Source: Alnus glutinosa (lineage: Eukaryota > Streptophyta > Magnoliopsida > Fagales > Betulaceae). Taken from it: a stretch of DNA of 64,000 nucleotides. The stretch is from positions 13,871,571 to 13,935,570 of the forward strand of contig NC_084893.1 in the NCBI RefSeq assembly GCF_958979055.1, written 5' to 3'. The notes beneath the pieces are model-generated. The model was not told the DNA's origin. It worked only from the letters and a program-made list of their open reading frames with translations, and ran no database searches. Shown in pieces: positions 48,001-59,049 of this stretch. The first letter of the stretch is position 1. Each line of letters begins with the position of its first letter. A program made the translations under genes and the position numbers.

Positions 48001-51000
48001 GATGGGTTAGAGAATGCTCAGAGGGGATTAAGAATTCCCAACCCCCAGCGAAGCGTGATGCACATTTTCTGGCGAAGGACTTTCACGCCCAGGAGTCTAT
48101 TCCGGCTAAGCATTACAGTACACAGGAGAAGGGAACCCTCCCTTGGTTTCCTGTGACTTGGAAACGTCTACCCAAGCAGACGGTCCTGGCGAAGACAGAA
48201 ACAGCTGCGGGAAAGACAGCTCCAGCTCCAGCAGGGCACTCTGCTGTGTTGGGAAGGACCACTGACAGAAGGCATGGAGCAGTCTCAGCTACGTTGCTCC
48301 CTACAGCACACAACAATCATTTTGGTGACAGCCTCGATGTGGGCACCTTCAGAGAGATGTTAGAAAGGCTTGAAGAGGAAATCAGTTATTGCTGGAAGGG
48401 TTTAGCCATGTTTGAGGGTGGTGGACTGGGTAGTGCCATGTCTCACCCCAAATCTAGGACCCGTGCAGAATCTGCCATGGGCTTCAAAGTGCCACGGCCT
48501 AAAACGAAATTTCTAGCTCATACCAAGTCAGCCCGGGATACTAAAGGAAAAGGCCCCATGGTTTGTCCGACTAACCGGCCCAAGATGTTCAAGGCTAAGG
48601 AGGGTCCAGGCTCCCGCCCCCTTGGCTCTTTCGGGCTCAGGCTCATCACCTTCTCGGGCAGATTCGCTACCGGGCCCGGACACCGGGATCTTCACACCAG
48701 GTGCCTCATCCTCAAGGCTGATACCAACACTGGTCCCAGCCGCTGGTAACCCATCTCCTGACGGCCAATCTCGAATGCCGGTGATGGTTTCACCATCGCC
48801 GGTTCCTATGGGCTCAGAAGTTTCAGCTGCACGGATGGAACTACTACAGGGCCCAGCCGCTGGTTGTCCGACACCCTCACCACCGGGCTCAATCGTCAGT
48901 CATCCAATATTACAAGGCCATCCCAATTTCCCGGACAGGTGCGTTTCACCCCGAGGCAGCACTGAGTTGACGGTGTTTACAGAGCCAGCGCAGGTGAAGG
49001 AGGTCTCGGTTCAGAGGAAGGAGGGTGAGTTGAATGCAGGGTCCGGATCAGCTATGGAAAAGGGGTCCTCGGAGCAGTTACAGCTGGACAGCCGTGAGCT
49101 TTTTGTTGTTTGTTCAGAGGCTGGTCCAGTTTGGGTGAGGGAATCTTCGGAACAACTACAGTTGAAAACTGACAATCTTCTTAACGTGCCACGGATGTTG
49201 ACAGGGTCTGAGTTATGGCCTCAACCGTTGGTGGAAATTGCGATTGTTCCTTGCATTGACAGTGCTGGAGGTGAGGGATGTGATTGGAAGGGGGGGCCAG
49301 TAGTGGAATCAGAATCATCTGGTCTGCAGGGTGGAGATGAGGATGAGGCCTCCAACGGCAATCATCTCGGGGGTGCTGAATTGGTGGAGTTCAAGGTGGG
49401 TGAGAAGGTGGAAGATGCGGGCACTCCTCTCAATGCTTACTCTCCAGTCTCGGGGGGTTTGGGGCACTCTGATTGGGTTATTCAGTGTGCAAATGAGATT
49501 TATCCCATATTAGGGATGTCGTTTGCGGGTCATAATCTGCAATTGTTAGCAATTCTGACTTGTCTAGAAGAGTAGCGCCTCATTGGAGACGGATGCACGA
49601 AGGGTAAGAGGGAGATCAAGAACTTGGAGAGTTCTATAAACTATGATGCCAAAGGTTCCTACTCGAACCGCGGTAAAAGGAGGGCAAGGGGGCTTATAGT
49701 AGTACCATGAAGTCCAAGATTCTCTCTTGGAATGTGAGGGGGCTGAACAATAGGCGCAAACGCCTAAGGATATGCAACTTGCTCAGAGATTGGATGGTGG
49801 ATATTATTTGCCTCCAAGAAACAAAAGTTCAAGATCCGTCTAGAAGCTTTGTGCGAAGCTTATGGGGGTGCATTCATGTGGATTGGTGTAGCTTGGATTC
49901 TAGTGGGGCTTCAGGGGGTATCCTGATTATGTGGGATAAGAGGGTGGTAGAAAAGGTAGATGTGTGCGTGAGGGATTTCACGCTTGCAGTTTCCTTTAGG
50001 AATGTTGCAGATCATTTTGAGTGGGGTTTTGCGGGAGTGTATGGTCTGAACTTCAGTATTGATAGGAGGGGGCTTTGGGATGAGTTAACTGGGATTCTTA
50101 GCTGGTGGAATATGCCTTGGTGAATAGGGGGTGATTTCAATATTACTCGGTTCCCTAGCGACAGATCTGGGGATTTTTGTGATTTTTTCTTTGATAAGGG
50201 TCTTATGGATTTTCCTCTCGCTGGAGGATCTTATACTTGGTCGATCTCTTGTGATCCTCCCGTTTGGTCCAGGATTGATCGTTTTCTTGTTTCTCCTGAT
50301 TGGGAAGCTAGATTTCCTGTGGCCTTCCAGAAGAGGCTTCCCCGCCTTTACTCTGACCATTTTCCTATTCTTCTTGATTGTGCTCACACTTCTGCGAGAA
50401 GTAGGCCATTAAAGTTTGAGAATATGTGGCTTAAGGCGGATGGATTCATGGGGTTGGTGAAGTGGTGGGATTCATTCTCTTTTCATGGTACTCCTAGTTT
50501 TGTGTTAACTTGTAAACTAAAGGCTCTCAAACAAAATTTGAAGACATGGAATGCATAGGTTTTTGGTAACGTAGAGAGAAACAAGAGAAAGCTTTTCGAA
50601 GAGCTTCGGGTGTTGAAGGTAGTAGGGCTTTGGTGAGGGGGAACTCCTAAAGAAGTCACAGATTATCAGCAAGATATAGAGAAGCTCTCTTTTGGAGGAG
50701 GTTAGCTGGAGGCAAAAGTCCAGGGTGACAAGGTTAAAAGAAGGAGATAAATGTACTAAATTCTTCCATTCCATAGCCAATTCATACAAAAGGTACAACT
50801 CTATGGACTCCTTATTGATTGGAGATTCTATTTCTTCTGAGATAGGTGAGCATGTAGTTCAGTTCTATCAAGATCTCTTATCCGAGAAGCACAGTTGGAG
50901 GCCTCGGTTGCATGATCTTTCCTTTGATGCTATTCTAGAGTCAGAAGCAAGTTGGTTGGAGAGAGCCTTTGAGGAAGAGGAGGTTAGGAAGGTAGTGTTC

Positions 51001-54000
51001 ACTATGAATGGTGACAAAGCGCCGGGTCCTGATGGTTTTACTATGGCTTTCTTCCAAGCTTGTTGGGAGGTTTTGCGCTTGGGCATTATGGAGGTATTTT
51101 CTGACTTTCATGCTAGAGAAGTGTTTGAGAAGAGTCTGAATGTTTCTTTTATTGCGCTTATTCCCAAGATTCTTGGTGCTCTCTCTCTCAAAGACTTCCG
51201 GCCCATAAGCCTTGTGGGAGGTATCTACAAGATTATTGCTAAAGTTTTGGCTAACAGATTGAAGACGGTTTTGGAGAAGGTTATTTCCAAATCCCAGAGT
51301 GCTTTCATCAAAGGGAGGCAGATTCTCGATCCGATCATTGTAGAATGAGAAAAATAAATAAATAAATTAGGTATTGGAAGCTAGGATATGAAGAATCGCA
51401 GGCTCTGATACCAATTGTAATGGGTTTTTCTTGGTTTATGTATATTTTTTGTGATTTGTGTATGGAAATATGATTGAAATGGATATTTAGTGAAATATGG
51501 ATTGAAGATGATGATTGATGATGGAAAATACTGGATAAACTTATATTGAAATGATAAGAGAAAATTCGAGATTGCTCAATCTCCAGGGAATTTCAAGTAA
51601 CAACTTCAGACATAATTCTTTTCTCCCACATTCTTTGCCGATTGGGTTGTTCTTATAGATCCAATTGGTTACTAACAGAATGTTGCCAGCTGATCTTCTA
51701 GAGCCTTTTGCTATTGCCATGTCATCACTTCCACGTCATCACTTGCTTTCTCTTTAACTGCTCCCTACTCAACTCTTTATCTTACTTACAATGAGGCCCA
51801 ACACCTTAACAAAATTACAAAGTAAAAAAGATCCATCAAAACTAACTTATTTAGAAGAAAAGCTCATTAGATAAAAAGCTCACTAACCTAATTAACCCAT
51901 TAAAAGCCCCCTATATTATATCCCTTACATTAAATCCCCCAATGGCACTCCCTTTTCTTGGAAGAGCATTTGAAGGAATAAGGCTCCTTCGAGAGTGACA
52001 TTCTTTGCATGAACGATAGCTTTAGGGCAGATTCTCACTATGAATAATTTGAAAAGGCGACATATCATAGTGGTAGATTGATGTTGTATGTGTAGGAAGA
52101 GGAAAAAAACATTGATCATCTATTGCTTCATTGCGAAGTAGCAAGAGACTTGTGGGAATCGATCTTCCATCTATTCAGGATAGAGTGGGTCATACCTCAA
52201 CGGATAGTGGAGTTGTTGGCTTGTTGGAGATGATAGTTTGGAAGACATAGTGTAACAACCCAGGAAAAAGCGCTAGCCACATCTGCGTTATCACTCTAAA
52301 AAGACTGGCCAATTTGAAACTCCTTAAAATCATTTATAAAGCTCATTTTCACCTAGTATGTTATATGGACTTAGCATTCATAAGTGTCTTTTTTAAATTA
52401 CTCACTCTATGTGGCCTACTCATCTTCCCAATATGGGACAAAGGTGTTACAAACCCCCCTAAACCCTTAACGTCTTCGTTAGGGTCACGTCGGGCGATGC
52501 TGACAATATCACATGGCATTACTAAGTGACTTTGATAACATTTGTTAATGACTCAGGGAAAAGCACTAGTCACATCTACGCTATCACCACAAAAGAACTA
52601 GTCAATTTGGAGCTTTCCTATAATCACTTATAAATCTCAATTTCACATAGTAAGTAAGTAATGTGGACTTAGCACCCATTAGTGTCTCTTATAAACAACC
52701 TTCTATTTTTTTTTTTTTTTATAAGTAATAAAATTTTATTAACAAAAGCGTAAGGCGCCCCCTATCTCCCAACTCTACCGCCCTTGAGTATGAGTCACCA
52801 AGAAAAAGTGTGTTTTGCCTAGTGGAGGTGGGCTGAAACTGATGCTCAACAGACCCAACACCATTGCTTAGTGGTGCCGGAGATGGCCCCTCAGACCTGA
52901 GGGAACCTTCCAGAGACGCTGAGACAGCATCCCCTTTGCCGGAGCAGAGAACATAGCAGCAGAAACCAAAGGATCAGGAGAGGATGTCAGATAGGGAGGA
53001 AAGACAAACCTTGAAGCAGTAGGGTTCTCGATCACCTGAGAAGATTGAGCTACGTCCTCCAACGCTAACACCATGAAGGTTCTATTGCGACCACAGGAGC
53101 AGAAACACACCTACCGGCAAAAGCAGGCCTCACATAAGAAGACCCACTCTAGCAGACTTCCAGACCCCCGGTTGCACATGAAGACAACGTAATGACCGTC
53201 GACAGCGAAGAAACAAGCCACGCTTGGGGACCTTTGGCAACTTCAAGCGACGATGCGGACCCAGTATCTGAAGAGAACCTAGGACCCGCAACGGGTCTCG
53301 AGCCCAGACCAACATCCATAATCGCATCACCCTCAACAAAACCAGAACCCATCGTCTAACAAACCGGTTTGGGCTTAGACAAGAAACAGCCCAAACGAAC
53401 ACCTCTAAAACCCGCAGAAGGTAATTGGTCCAGCCCAAGACCAACCACTTGACCCACTTCGGCCTTAACCCAATCGCACATCTTTCTCCAGGCATACCCT
53501 AGAATCTTCTTCTGCAAGCAATTGACAAGAGTGCCTTCTTTTTCGCCTTCTTCACTGACCCAACGATCCCCTCTGAGTCAGTCTCCGCCCTCTTCAGATT
53601 CATCTCCAACTCAAATCCACCGCCAATCTCAAATTCTCACCTCCATTTGCCCACTCAAAACAATCCGCTACTGAAAACAAATCAAGATGACCCAAAGGTA
53701 GCGTCTTTAACTCACCAGAGTCCGTAGCAGAACTGGTTGTTGCACACACCACTTCCGCAAAGGAGTGCTCAGACGAAGAAGCCTTTGTGCCTACTCCCAC
53801 TTGCTTCCCCTCTGATGAAATCTCAGCAGAACCGAGCAACCCAAACTTGGCTACAAAAGGCACCAACAACTAACGCAGCTCTCCCACAAACTGTCACCAT
53901 CCCCACCCTCCACGACCCTCGGGAACCCAGATTATACCTTTCCCACCACCCTCTGCATAAACAGCCACCTCCAGATAACAGTCGGCCTTATTACCACCCC

Positions 54001-57000
54001 CACAGACCATCAACACCTTCTCATCCTCACGGTAAGACTTGACGAAATCTTCTTTACCCGGAGACGTCAACACCTCTTCAACCGTATCCACCAGCCAAAC
54101 GGAGCATTGGACACCCACGAAAACATACTCGATAAAATCCTTCCCCCTTTCCTCCAAACGAAAGTCTGCCTTATCAACTCTCACCGAAAAGAAGAATTTT
54201 TTTGCTTCCACAGAGAAACACCGCTCCATATCAACACGTCATGGTATCTCCGCATGAAACCCCACTCCACCACCAGCCGGAGACTAGCACTAGCCTAGCT
54301 CAAAATTGACGAGCCAAAACCAAACCAGAACACACAACCAAAAACAAAGCGCTATGCGAAAACCCACCACCTGAGAAACTTCGCGATCTAACACGTCGTC
54401 CGAGCTTCAAAGCAGCAAGAGAGAACGTAACCCCAGTAGGACGCGCCACCGCTGGGGTGAAAGAGTCGAGAAAGAAACAAGAAGAGAGGCTGATAGAACA
54501 AATATATTAGGCTGTAAAACCTTACTCTATAGCTGAGCATTCATTGAATATTTATAGGAGAATTACAAGAGTTCATAATAGACTAGGACTCCTATACACG
54601 CTGATCATAATAGATTAAGACTCCTATACATACTGAATGTAGGACTCTTTAACTCCCATCTATTTAGCATACAATTAGTTAGGACTCTAGCTTAGAACCA
54701 GGAGTCTGGATGAGATAGACTTCTTATCAACCACTTTCGGATAGAATTGTGCCACACAAGACTCATACTTGTAATGAGAGTCTTGTGTTGTAGTTGCATT
54801 AATATCCTCCCTCAAGATCAACGGGGGAGATCGCACGTTGAGCTTGTAAAAAAAGTTTTGAAACTTGGCGGAAACAAGGGGCTTAGTAAGAACATCAGCA
54901 ATCTAATCCGAACTTGGAACAAACCGAACCACTAAGGATTTATCAGCAACTCGGTCACAGACAAAGTGAAAATCGATCTCCACATGTTTCGTACGTGCAT
55001 GAAAGACTGGATTGAACGACATGTAGGTGGCTCCAATATTGTCACACCAAAGTATTGGTGGAGTACACTGTCCAATCCCGAGTTCTTGAAGAAGTGCACG
55101 TATCCAAAGAAGTTCTGCTGTGGTATTTGCAACTGCTTTGTATTCGGCCTCAGTGGAAGATCTTGAAACTGTCGGTTGTTTACGTGAACTCCAGGAGATT
55201 AAATTAGAGCCAAGGTAGACACAATAGGCACCTGTAGAGTGGCGATCATCTGAACATCCGGCCCAATCAGCATCGAAGTATGCTTGTAAGGTATTGTGAG
55301 AGTTGCGATGAAGAAGAAGGCCATGAGAAATTGTATGCTTCAAGTACCGAAGGATTCGTTTGACAGCTTGCCAATGTGGCTTGAGCGGACGATGCATGAA
55401 TTGACATACACGATTTACTGCATAGCTTAGGTCAGGCCGAGTGAGAGAGAGATACTATAATGAGCCAACCGTACTTCGATAGAAAGATGGGTTGTCCATT
55501 GGATCACCTGTGAATGCCGAGAGAGTTGAGGAGGAAGCCATTGGAGAGGTGATCGGTTTTGCTTCATGCATATTAGTTTCTTCAAAAGGTCCATGATATA
55601 ACGTTTCTGAGAGAGCAGTAGACCCGAATCCATCTTTAGGACTTCAACACCAAGAAAATAATGGAGATCACCTAGGTCTTTGACAGCAAAATCTGCACTT
55701 AGAAGTTGTAAAAGTTCGGTAATAGCAGCCGGATCTGAGGCTGTGATGATGATATCAACATAAATAAGAAGATACATGGTGATTGTCTCAGTGCGATAGA
55801 GAAAAAGAGAAGTATCCGCTTTTGATCCCACAAAGCCAAGTTGAAGTAGCTTGTCACTGAGTCTTGAAAACCAGGCTCGTGGGGCTTGTTTGAGGCCGTA
55901 GATGGCCTTTTTGAGTTTGCACACATGGTTAGGAAAACTAGGATAAACAAAACCTGGTGGTTACACCATAAAAACATCTTCAGAAAGAAACCCATGAAGA
56001 AACGTGTTCTGGATATCAATTTGCTTCATGGGCCAGCCAGCTGAGTAGGCTAGAGAGAGGACTGTCCGAACTATTGTAGGCTTCACAACTGGGCTGTAAG
56101 TCTCTCCATAATCCACCCCAGCCTGTTGATGAAACCCTTTTGCTACAAGGCGAGCTTTGTGTCGTTCTATGGAACCATCAGCCTTTCTTTTAAGATTAAA
56201 AACCCACTTGCATCCCACAATATTATGAGAAGGATGAGGAGGAACAAGTGACCAAGTCTGATTTTGAAGAAGTGCATTGAACTCGGTTTGCATAGCATTT
56301 CGCCATTCTGGAATAGGGGCAGCATTGGAGTAGCATGTGGGTTCACAACTAGCCGGAGAAGCTACTGTCACTAAAGCTTGAGGAGTTGGATATCTAACTC
56401 GACCATCTGTTAGTTGCCGTGGCTGCACAATGTTGTTCATGGACCGAGTTCTCATAGAGTGTACTCGAGCAGGAGGCTAATCTGCAAAGGAATGGAACAA
56501 GGCATACTGGAAACTACTGGAGAATGATTTGAAGAATCAGGGGTGGACAGGGAGTGAGAAGGAGAAGAAGATAAAATTGGAGGAGAAGCCGGAGGACATA
56601 TAGTGGTAGAAGGAGGAGGAAACAATGAGGGAGGAAGCACAATAGGAAGAGGACCACTGGGAGACTCGGAAATAGGAGAGACCTTGGAAAAGGGAAACCG
56701 GTCTTCATGAAAGATGACATCTCTAGAGATGTACATCCGGTCAGATTCTAGATGGAGACATTTATAACCCTTGTGATTTTGGCTATACCCGAGAAAGACA
56801 CATTCTTTTGAGCGAGGAGAAAATTTGTGAGAGTTATAGGGACGAAGATTTGGATAGCATGCACACCCAAAGATTTTTAGGAAATTGTAGTCGGGTGGTG
56901 TATGGAAAAGTTTTTCAAAGGGAGATTGATGATGTAACAAGGGAGTTGGCATGCGATTAATGAGGTAGCAGGATGTAAGACAAGCTTCATCCCAATATTT

Positions 57001-58714
57001 TTGGGGAAGATGGCTGTCATTGAGCAATGCCAAAGTGGTGTCGATGAGATATCTGTGTTTACGTTCTACACATCCTTGTTGTTGATGTGTATGAGGACAA
57101 GAGAGACAATGAGTAATACCCACAGATTGAAAGTATTGATGAAGATTACGATACTCACCACCCCAGTCAGATTGAACACTTATAATTTTATGATTTGGCT
57201 CTGATACCATGATAGAACAAATATATTAGGCTATAAAACCTTACTCTATAGCTGAGCATTCATTGAATATTTATAGGAGAATTACAAGAGTTCATAATAG
57301 ACTAGGACTCCTATACACGCTGATCATAATAGATTAAGACTCCTATACATACTGAAAGTAGGACTCTTTAACTCCCATCTATTTAGCATACAATTAGACT
57401 TAGGACTCTAGCTTAAAACCAGGAGTCTGGATGAGACCGGATGAGATAGACTTCTTATCAACCACTTTCGGATAGAATTGTGCCGCACAAGACTCATACT
57501 TGGAATGAGAGTCTTGTGTTGTAGTTGCATTAATAGAGGCGAGAGCATTTTCTTTTGTTACCACCCACTGTATGTGAGCTACTTATTTTCCCAATATGGG
57601 ACTGGAGTGTTACACAGCAATATAAAAGTATAGAAGATGATTCCACTATGCTTAATGTAGTTTATTAGGTGAGAACACAATGCATGAAACTTCAAAGACT
57701 GTGAAAGAACGGTGATAGACTTAAAACCCTTTACATTCAAGTCTCTTTATGATTGGATGGTTGCCTATAATTGGTTCGTTTTTCTAAGTTCTTAAAATTT
57801 CTTGATGTGTGTAATTTTTCTTAATTGAGTGTTTTTCTTGTATACTTCTCGTCTCGTCTACTTGGGTTACACCACTTTGCTCTTCTTTATGAGATTGGAT
57901 TAATTATTAAAAAAATAAATACATTACTTGTCATGCAATATGATTTATGTAGATCACGAAGGGAAAAAAGATATTTGAACTAGTAACCTCCGCTCCATAA
58001 AGCATGGTTCATAGCCAACTCAGCTAACCCTTAAGTTAAGTTGAACGCTCTTATATCATTCATATAGAGCACATCCAGTAGAACTAAATTTGGAGTCAAT
58101 TAGTTTCACATGATTCAAAATATTTAGTACCATTCTAATAATTAAATATGCAACCATACGATGATTTAGTTCCTCAACCAAGCAAAGCAAACATTTTTTT
58201 TTTAATAAGTAACCAAGCAAAGCAAACATTACAACAACAACAAAAATAAATAAATAAGTGTACGAAATGTACGAACCTGAGGGAGGGAGTAATACATATT
58301 GCTGACATGAGTGAGGGTAGTGGCCTGCTCAACCACGGCCTTCAACCAATCCTCATCCCCATGCCCTAGCGCATTTACCGCGATCCCGGCACTCATGTCC
58401 AAATACTCTCGCCCCTCGACGTCGTACAATTTACAGCCCTTGCCACTGGAAAGCACAACCGGTGCTCTCGCGTATGTCCCCACCAGAACCCTGGCCTCCG
58501 TCTCCATCACCTCCTTGCTCTTCGGAAGCCCAGGCTTCACCGCATTACTATCCGGTGCTTCCACCTCCGCGTTCAGACATGCGGTCGCGTACAACGTCCT
58601 GCGCCCGTTGCTGATTCCGAGCAACGACGGAGTTTCTATGTGTAGATTGAACGAGCGGCGGAGGGTGCTCGACGGAGATAGTGGATTGTTGAGGCAAACG
58701 TGAACGGAACTCAT
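42026..58714 (-). CDS. WIN1: Acetylornithine aminotransferase, plastid type (WIN1/TUP5-like), 470 aa, three coding exons
   Basis: Class-III PLP aminotransferase that converts N-acetylglutamate semialdehyde plus glutamate to N-acetylornithine in arginine/ornithine synthesis, in the chloroplast. Exon 1 is 58277-58714 (146 codons; donor CAG|GTTCGT). Exon 2 is 46027-46461 (145 codons; TGCAG|GTAGAG, GAG|GTAATC). Exon 3 is 42026-42565 (179 codons plus TAG; TTACAG|GTACAA). All junctions are phase 0. Residues 1-~60 are Ser/Arg-rich without the fold, as expected of a transit peptide. The PLP phosphate loop GTEAN is at 168-172, cofactor-binding Asp at 290 ([15 protein letters not shown]), Schiff-base Lys at 319 (TLAKPLAGG), and GSTFAGGPL near 346-354. 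Length is close to the Arabidopsis protein (about 457 aa). Start: ATG at 58714; the in-frame GTG 15 bp upstream is not preferred in plants. Introns are 11,815 bp (46462-58276) and 3,461 bp (42566-46026). Confidence 0.93.
42566..46026 (-). other. Aminotransferase intron 2 (3.46 kb)
   Basis: Boundaries GT...AG on the minus strand at 46026-46025 and 42567-42566. Contents are AT-rich with homopolymer runs (T at 42637-42656; T/A at 45160-45196), and CA and GA microsatellites near 43188-43250. No complete TE with ends was recognised. The 90-aa plus-strand ORF at 45211-45483 is not assignable. Confidence 0.8.
47472..49575 (+). pseudogene. LINE ORF1 (DUF4283-like), one frameshift
   Basis: The frame 47472-48749 begins [20 protein letters not shown] and contains [12 protein letters not shown] and [13 protein letters not shown], typical of the amino region of plant L1-type ORF1. 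The reading continues in another frame from about 48622 to 49575 (proline/serine-rich, acidic), so one frameshift lies within 48620-48750. ORF1 proteins bind RNA and help form the retrotransposition particle. There is no carboxyl-terminal CCHC knuckle that I could recognise. Confidence 0.7.
49707..51348 (+). pseudogene. LINE ORF2: endonuclease and partial reverse transcriptase, 3'-truncated
   Basis: The start is [19 protein letters not shown], the endonuclease amino end. [39 protein letters not shown] and [10 protein letters not shown] (the SDH motif) follow. A TGA at about 50121-50123 precedes GGDFN and frameshifts occur near 50200, 50560 and 50690. The RT begins [54 protein letters not shown] and stops at 51348, before the catalytic FxDD box. 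A LINE losing its 3' rather than 5' end is not what target-primed insertion gives, which supports the chimera reading of the enclosing element. Confidence 0.82.
54491..57535 (-). mobile_element. Ty1/Copia element, young, internally deleted, with perfect 5-bp TSD
   Basis: The 5' LTR is 57210-57535 and the 3' LTR 54491-54804 (minus orientation). They differ by about six substitutions and two small indels by eye. The target duplication GAGGC is at 54486-54490 and 57536-57540. The primer site TGGTATCAGAGCC (minus, 57209-57197) adjoins the 5' LTR and a polypurine tract (TTGAGGGAGGA) adjoins the 3' LTR. The internal order integrase, RVT_2, RNase H is Copia-type. Gag, protease and the amino half of integrase are missing, so it is non-autonomous. 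It inserted into the ORF1-only LINE. Confidence 0.92.
54903..57199 (-). pseudogene. Copia pol remnant: integrase (partial), reverse transcriptase, RNase H
   Basis: Reading on the minus strand from the primer site, the frame goes straight into the integrase core ([31 protein letters not shown]). The integrase C-terminal region follows ([34 protein letters not shown]) to 56452. The RVT_2 domain is 56455-55427 ([34 protein letters not shown]), with a stop and frameshift near 55930-55960 and another near 55570. The catalytic YVDD box reads YVDI (about 55748-55759), one Asp being lost. The RNase H end (55397-54903; [35 protein letters not shown]) is open. Not functional. Confidence 0.9.
57928..58276. 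other. Intron 1 sequence adjoining exon 1
   Basis: About 350 bp of ordinary AT-rich intron between the LINE target duplication and the splice donor of exon 1. An A/T run with 'aagcaaagcaaacatt' duplicated at 58181-58196 and 58215-58229 is the only feature. Confidence 0.5.
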
Positions 58715-59049
58715 TGCCCCTCTTGTCACAGTCCCCGTTTGGTTGCTGAGAAAATGTGGAGAGAAAGTTTCAGATTGTGATTGTGGTCGTGCAAACTTGA
58801 CCGGCGGCTTTGGTCTTTTCTAAAGAAGGAAATCAGGGCCTACGTACCTTTTCACGGCCGGCTCGATTAATCCCAAGGGGTAAGGCGAGAAAATTTAAGT
58901 GAATTTTTTTTATTTAAATATCAATTCAATTTTGTATTATATATTTTTTAATTTAAATTACATTAGGAATTGTTGTTCATATTCCTTTATTTGTATCTCG
59001 TGAGGCTAAAATTAAAACATGAAATTCATTTGGGCAAAAGTTACCCTTT
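58715..59049 (-). promoter_or_regulatory. Aminotransferase 5' leader and promoter region
   Basis: About 335 bp between the ATG at 58714 and the germin-like pseudogene. The near part is GC-balanced and pyrimidine-rich on the gene strand ('ctttctctccacattttctc'), as is usual for 5' leaders. AT-rich text with a TATA-like 'aaaaatatataata' (gene strand, about 58937-58950) lies ~225 bp upstream. Confidence 0.4.

Larger units (their letters stand above)
47216..51929 (-). mobile_element. LTR-bounded element whose interior is an antisense LINE
   Basis: Right LTR: 51416-51929 (514 bp; on the minus strand TGTAAGGG...CCCATTACA). Directly inside it, after 2 nt, is the primer-binding site TGGTATCAGAGC (minus strand, 51413-51402), complementary to initiator tRNA-Met as in Copia elements. 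Left: only the last 62 bp of the same LTR (47216-47277, about four mismatches). Flanks are CTAAA (47211-47215) and TTAAA (51930-51934), a 5-bp duplication with one change. The split LINE reading frame on either side shows it is one insertion. Between the LTR pieces lies a LINE in the opposite orientation (47278-51348). No gag-pol of its own remains. Confidence 0.75.
52709..57555 (-). mobile_element. ORF1-only LINE inside the TRIM, itself split by a Copia
   Basis: The 3' end is the T run at 52709-52725 followed by 'ataaaattttattaacaaaagcgtaaggcgcc' (plus strand), homologous to the 3' tail of the LINE at 28450. The 5' end resumes beyond the Copia at 57536-57555. ORF1 starts at 54229 (minus; [16 protein letters not shown]), continues through [29 protein letters not shown] and [11 protein letters not shown], shifts frame, and is followed by acidic and serine-rich frames (53869-53600, 53495-53130). 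No ORF2 sequence lies between ORF1 and the tail. LINE target duplication here is too diverged to define. Confidence 0.72.
52251..57614 (-). mobile_element. TRIM (terminal-repeat retrotransposon in miniature), 5' LTR interrupted
   Basis: The 3' LTR is 52251-52451 (201 bp; on the plus strand TGTAACAACCC...GTGTTACA). The internal domain is only 52452-52542. It has a purine tract next to the 3' LTR (minus strand TTAGGGGGGTT, 52451-52461) and a degenerate tRNA-Met primer site next to the 5' LTR (minus strand TGTTATCAAAG, about 52530-52541; two mismatches to TGGTATCAGAG). The 5' LTR is 52543-57614, broken by a LINE and a Copia. It shares 'gcactagtcacatctacgct' and, at the far side, 'cccaatatgggactggagtg' with the 3' LTR. 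No clear 5-bp duplication was found (CATAG / CAGCA). Confidence 0.72.
46859..57913 (+). mobile_element. 5'-truncated LINE (host of the nest) with perfect 14-bp TSD
   Basis: The target duplication AATAAATACATTAC lies at 46845-46858 and 57914-57927. The LINE itself is in three pieces: 46859-47215 ([20 protein letters not shown], then [17 protein letters not shown]), 51930-52250 ([20 protein letters not shown], the zf-RVT region) and 57615-57913 (WMVAYNW near the ORF2 end, 3' tail, A-rich end). Joined they give ~0.97 kb of ORF2 C-terminus, a usual 5'-truncated L1-type insertion. It was later hit by the elements at 47216-51929 and 52251-57614. Confidence 0.88.
46462..58276 (-). other. Aminotransferase intron 1 (11.8 kb) filled by nested retroelements
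   Basis: Splice boundaries at 58276-58275 (GT) and 46463-46462 (AG) on the minus strand are intact. About 11.05 kb (46859-57913) is the TE nest described in separate entries. The non-TE remainder is only 46462-46858 and 57914-58276, i.e. about 0.76 kb. Removing the nest leaves an ordinary-sized plant intron. Confidence 0.88.

Noticed and set aside
52246..57619. Target duplication of the TRIM
   Set aside because: CATAG and CAGCA are too different; age or a small deletion may have erased it.
58714..58729. In-frame GTG 15 bp upstream as aminotransferase start
   Set aside because: Non-AUG starts are rare in plants; the ATG at 58714 gives a normal transit peptide and protein length.
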